Shown in pieces: positions 59,956 through 64,000 of a stretch of 64,000 nt of DNA. This DNA comes from Enchytraeus crypticus (taxonomy: Eukaryota > Annelida > Clitellata > Enchytraeida > Enchytraeidae), in contig CAJHZI010000191.1 in assembly GCA_905160935.1 (NCBI GenBank), positions 93,501 through 157,500 of the forward strand. Direction: 5' to 3'. Positions within the stretch are counted from its first letter, which is position 1. Every line of letters starts with the position of its first letter. The position numbers and the translations under genes were made by a program. The notes beneath the pieces were generated by a model. It was not told the origin of the DNA. It saw nothing but the letters and a program-made list of their open reading frames with translations, and made no database searches.

Positions 59956-60525
59956 TTCTTTTACAAAATAAATTTTCTCAAACTCTATTTTCCAGCAAAT
60001 TTCCTGACATTAAATAGTAACTGACCTTCTTTTGTTAATCTGTAATGTCGATGGTCATTTTGACCCAGGTAAGGGTTACTTAAATTTAATCTACAAAAGT
60101 ATTTCTCGAAAGTGTAGCATGATAAATTCACGGTTTCTTGTTTTAATTTCCTTAGTAAGAATGCTTTGAGAAAAAAGGAGTCAATTGGTGAAAGCTCCAT
60201 GCTATGTATTAGACTGGACTGTTCTGTGATAGTGTTCTGGTTGCTTTGAAGATTTTCAATAGATATCTTTGTAAACTAAATTCTTATCAGTACAAATGCT
60301 TTCTTATTTATATCGCGTTAATTCTGTTTCAAAGAAAATTGCTATAGCTGACAGCTTTGGATACCTGCATAATCGGTAGTTAGTGAAATTTGAGAATAGC
60401 TTTGCATCTAACACACACACACACTCACACACACACTCTCTCTCAATACTTTTGTAATGAAGGTCCATGTAAAAGACCTGCTGGGATGGTATCATGCGTT
60501 TAGTTATAAACTGCTCTCTTTTGCT
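57660..60525. other. gene-free stretch
   Basis: Holds one LINE C 3' end (57985-58140), a TA tract near 59855-59955 and an AC tract near 60412-60440. Short open frames occur but show no recognisable domain or splice context. Confidence 0.5.
57985..58140 (-). mobile_element. LINE C 3'-end fragment
   Basis: Same 3' end, preceded on the plus strand by (ATAAC)n, which is the 3' terminal repeat of the element. Confidence 0.75.
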
Positions 60526-60539
60526 TTAATGGTCTATTT

Positions 60540-61992
60540 TAGAGATGGGAATTTTATGAATTTCCAGAGTCGGGTTCGGTACGGTTCGTTGAAAATGAAA
60601 GTTCGGTTCGGGTTCGGTTAGCAGTTGACAATTTGAGAGTTCGGTTCGGTTCGTTGAAAATAAAAGTTCGGTTCGGTTCGGGTTCGGTTCTAACAAGGGT
60701 TCGGGTTCGTTTCTGGTTCAGCTTGCTTTTCAGCTCGCAAGAGTTCGATTCGAGTTCGAAATGGTTTGGTTTGGATAATGTTGCAATTGTTTAACTTTAC
60801 TTATAATAATTATGGTTATGACAAACATGTTTAAAATGGTTTATGATAAATATGCTTAAAAATTAAGTCATAACAGCTGCCACATTTTTTCATCTGGGTA
60901 AAAATATGACAATGAAAAAAGGAGAGAAGTGGTATTTATTCCTGTACATTTCATAATATATTGTTAGTTGACCAACAAATATTCATAATATAGATAATTA
61001 GCTGTATTATTGTATCTGAAACATTTTCCTTGATTATAACGAGCAAATAGAATTCTTCATCAATTTTTACATTTTTATTGTCACTATAGGCCTATATATT
61101 AGATACGTTTATAATTAAGTGGAGATATCTTGGCTAAAATTTGATCCAATATTTCAGAGACAAAGTGCAATTTAGTAACATCAAAATGTCAAATAAAGAT
61201 GATTTAGTAAACACGTTTACTTCCATAGAAAAATGATCATAATATACACCGTTTGTAATCAACTGACCAGTAATAAGCTTCATAATTAACTAATATAGGA
61301 TTAATTTACCTTATTTACCTTTATTTAGTTTACCTTAGGGTTTCAAATTTTAAACTCTCAGATCATTTATGCAGTTACGAAAATAGTTATGAAATTATTG
61401 CATTGCTATGGTGCAAAATTATTTACTCCAGATAGCCTTAACACATATAGAATGTCATATATAATTATTTGTAGATCTGGCTTCAAAAATATTAAGGTAG
61501 CACACTAAAATTGGAAAAAATTCATAATTTGAATTTAACAAGAACAAATCCACCTAGATTGAGTCAAGCATTTTCAGATTTTTATGGGATACTCTCATCA
61601 CTTTTGTCTCTTTGATGTTAATCTTCATGCCATATTTCAATGCCGTATTATTCAGACTATCCATTATCTTCTGTAGGTCCGTCTCGCTTCCCACTACCAT
61701 TCCTTTGTACCGCTACCATTTTAAAATTTGTGTCGGAACCAGCCTTACCTGAATATTAGCTGTTAGATACTGTAAGACATGTAAATGCAAAAACTAATAT
61801 ATATTTTTATTGTTCTTATTATATTTATTTAATGTCAGGCTGGTGAAGAAAACTTTCGGGTTCGGCCAGAGTCTGGGTTCAGGTTCGGGTTCGGTTCGGG
61901 TTCGGTCAGAATCTGGGTTTGAGTTCGGTTCGGTCAAAATTCTAGATTTTAGGGTTCGGTTCGGTTCGGGTTCGGTTCGATTCCCATCTCTA
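60540..61992. mobile_element. non-autonomous hAT-type DNA transposon (1453 bp)
   Basis: Perfect 13-bp terminal inverted repeats TAGAGATGGGAAT (60540-60552) and ATTCCCATCTCTA (61980-61992), flanked by the perfect 8-bp duplication GTCTATTT (60532-60539 and 61993-62000). Both subterminal zones are rich in the same-strand hexamer GGTTCG and close variants. No transposase frame is present; the interior holds AT-rich sequence and a LINE B piece. Confidence 0.92.
61585..61715 (-). mobile_element. LINE B internal fragment inside the hAT element
   Basis: Matches the LINE B stretch around the ADD motif and the following MKINIK segment (compare 42790-42920). Short and isolated, it lies within the hAT boundaries. 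Confidence 0.7.
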
Positions 61993-62159
61993 GTCTATTT
62001 CATATCAGCGTTCTAAATTTCTATACATCAATTTTTTTATTAACTATACATCAATTAATCATGGTGCCGTTGGCCATGGAGTTATCAACAACATCTGTAG
62101 TTATAAGCATCTACACTGTGTATTTTACCGAGATTAGCAGATCACAACTTGTTTCTAGA

Positions 62160-62720
62160 ATGATGTCATAACGAGGTGACCAATGCTCTAGAAATTTGCA
62201 GGACTTGACCAGCAGCCAATTCTTCAAAACATAAAGAAATTTCTTTCGATTGGCCTTAAAAACCTGAAAATTATATATTTATGAATGAGTAGGGTAAAAT
62301 AATAACAAAAAAACCCAGTAGAGGAATTCAGGCAGTTTACATGTAGCGTAAATATTATATTTTCTGTTATAACAATAAAAAACAAGTCACATATTTATTT
62401 TCTGCTAACGTTATCATGAAGAGCAATCATTTCTTTTCAAAACGAGGCAAAACTCCTGCTGATATGTTCTTAATTGATAAAGTTATTGCACTTATTATGC
62501 TTTTGGTGCATGCAGAGAATATCTTAGAATGTCACTTTAACTGTGCGCTAACATTGCAGGCAGTCGTTTAGCATAGGATAGCATAGCTTAGCTTAGCATT
62601 CGCATAGCACACGTAGACCTACTGATAGGCCGCAAGCATTGAAAGTTCAATCTCTTTCTCAATTAAAAACATAACCGCGCATATTTTCAAGCGTATCGTT
62701 CTGCTCGTTATGACTTTATT
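62160..62720. mobile_element. diverged foldback-element copy
   Basis: The left arm at 62160-62510 matches 6050-6390 (AGCAGCCAATTCTTC, GAAGAGCAATCATTTCTTTT, TGATATGTTCTTAATTGA). A shorter inverted match (TCAATTAAAAACATAACCGC) follows near 62660. Confidence 0.65.
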
Positions 62721-62724
62721 GTAA

Positions 62725-64000
62725 AAAAATATGGGTATTATTAGATAAAGAAGACACAATGTACCTCTGACCACCTTGAGTCGTCGAATATGTGGTATCA
62801 TAATATGCATAATATGTATATTGTGTATATTATGAAAATATCTATATTAAAACTGCATATTATGCAGTTTCTTTCTTAAAATAAACTCTGAGAAATCAAA
62901 ATTTTGAAAGTAGCAAATATTTCTAAAAGCAATGTCTCGCGATTGTAATGAGCATATTAGGCGTGAGTAAAATGAAAACAAAATAAAGAAATAAAGCTTT
63001 ATGCATTACGAAGAAATATTACAAAACAAGTAATGTAGATTAGAGAAAGCCTAATAAGAATAAGGTGAATGGTGTTTTTAACTGGTCGACGTAGAATTAT
63101 TAGGACGCTTAATTTTTGTTTTAGAATTTACGATTAATTAATAAAATTTATCATATTAATTTTTGTCAATTGACGAGAAGTTTTATAGAGAGGATCCAAC
63201 TATTGGAAACTAAAAAGTTTAGAAGACATTTGTCGAAAAACCGAGGCGTTTAATTTTCATGTCGAATTAAAAATTCCATTCCGCTTGTGTCCAGTTTTTA
63301 AAATGAAACTAAAGTTTGAAGCAAATGTTTTTAGAGCACTAGGAGTTGTTGCATTACATGCAGCAATGTTTCTCTAAGATATTTTTATCAATATTATAAA
63401 TGAAGATACTATCTTCATTTATAATATTATCTATGAATTTAGTCAATTGTGCAAAATTTTCGATTTCTATAATGATTTACTAATAAATCTCTTTCTTCCA
63501 TCATTTTCTCAGTTATTTCTCTTCCGCTCTTCTTCTCTTCCTCTCTTTTTTTCTGTCTCTGTCTTCTCTCTCTCTCTCTCAGAACTACGTGATATTTTCA
63601 ATATACAATGCACTGATGAGTGAAAACTTAAAGAACTCAAGACTTCGCACGTTATGGCTATCCGTTACCATATCGCTCAGCTTTTCTATTTAAACAGCAG
63701 CTGTTGGCGCTGAAATTTATTTTTTATATTGACAGCTCACTATATTTTTAAGAGTCTCCTAGTTTTAGTTCATAAAATTTCGAAACGAAAGAAATCTATG
63801 AGAAATTAATTAGCTTCTGCAGAAGTTGATAGTGGCTGAGGTTATAAAAGGAAAATCTGACACGATCGTGGAAGGCGCACATGTTTTGTTTTGCATCATT
63901 CGAATATGACGTAACTGTGAAAAGGCAAAATTATACTGGGCGTAAATTAATCGTATATTAGTTTCCTTCGCGCGCAAAATAAATCAATTTGAACGAATAT
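62725..64000. other. right end, gene-free
   Basis: AT-rich sequence with the palindrome at 63390-63428 and a CT-rich tract at 63490-63582. A TTATAAAAGG box near 63842 resembles a TATA element, but no following exon is visible in the window. Confidence 0.45.
63390..63428. repeat. perfect 19-bp inverted repeat with 1-base centre
   Basis: AATATTATAAATGAAGATA, C, then its exact reverse complement. Confidence 0.95.

Overview
The window is AT-rich (roughly two-thirds A+T by eye) nuclear DNA from an invertebrate animal. Genes are split into short exons with GT/AG introns. Introns and spacers are packed with LINE fragments, several tRNA-derived SINE families, TA/GA microsatellites and minisatellites. 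Sigma-class glutathione S-transferases, a fibrinogen-related protein, a C-type lectin and RLE-type non-LTR retrotransposons fit a marine invertebrate; a lophotrochozoan is a reasonable guess that the sequence alone does not prove.

Four genes can be modelled by joining exons with matching phases. (1) Minus strand, about 5677 to 1083 and running off the left edge: a secreted protein with signal peptide, PAN/apple-like, fibronectin-II-like and fibrinogen-like domains. (2) Minus strand, 16723 to 10108: a complete five-exon sigma-class GST of 204 residues. (3) Plus strand, 20589 to 26911: a second complete five-exon sigma-class GST of 205 residues, divergent from the first and with nearly identical exon sizes. 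(4) Plus strand, 29154 to 44955: a secreted single-domain C-type lectin of 195 residues whose first intron is over 12 kb long. Together they look like a detoxification plus secreted recognition-protein neighbourhood, but no functional link is shown by the sequence.

The repeats are the richest part. A nest of RLE-encoding non-LTR elements (R2/R4-like) fills intron 1 of the lectin gene, each copy sitting in a (TAA)n tract. A second LINE (LINE B) ends in (GA)n; one copy has an 11-bp and another a 7-bp target duplication, and at least two non-autonomous families carry its 3' end. A CR1/L2-like LINE, a SINE joining a tRNA-like head to a 5S-rRNA-like body, a non-autonomous hAT with perfect 13-bp inverted ends and an 8-bp target duplication, and a foldback element with about 380-bp arms are also present. 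Two genes have tandem duplications that copy the 3' splice site just upstream of an exon.

From about 45 kb to the right end no gene is recognised; that part holds repeats and unassigned AT-rich sequence.
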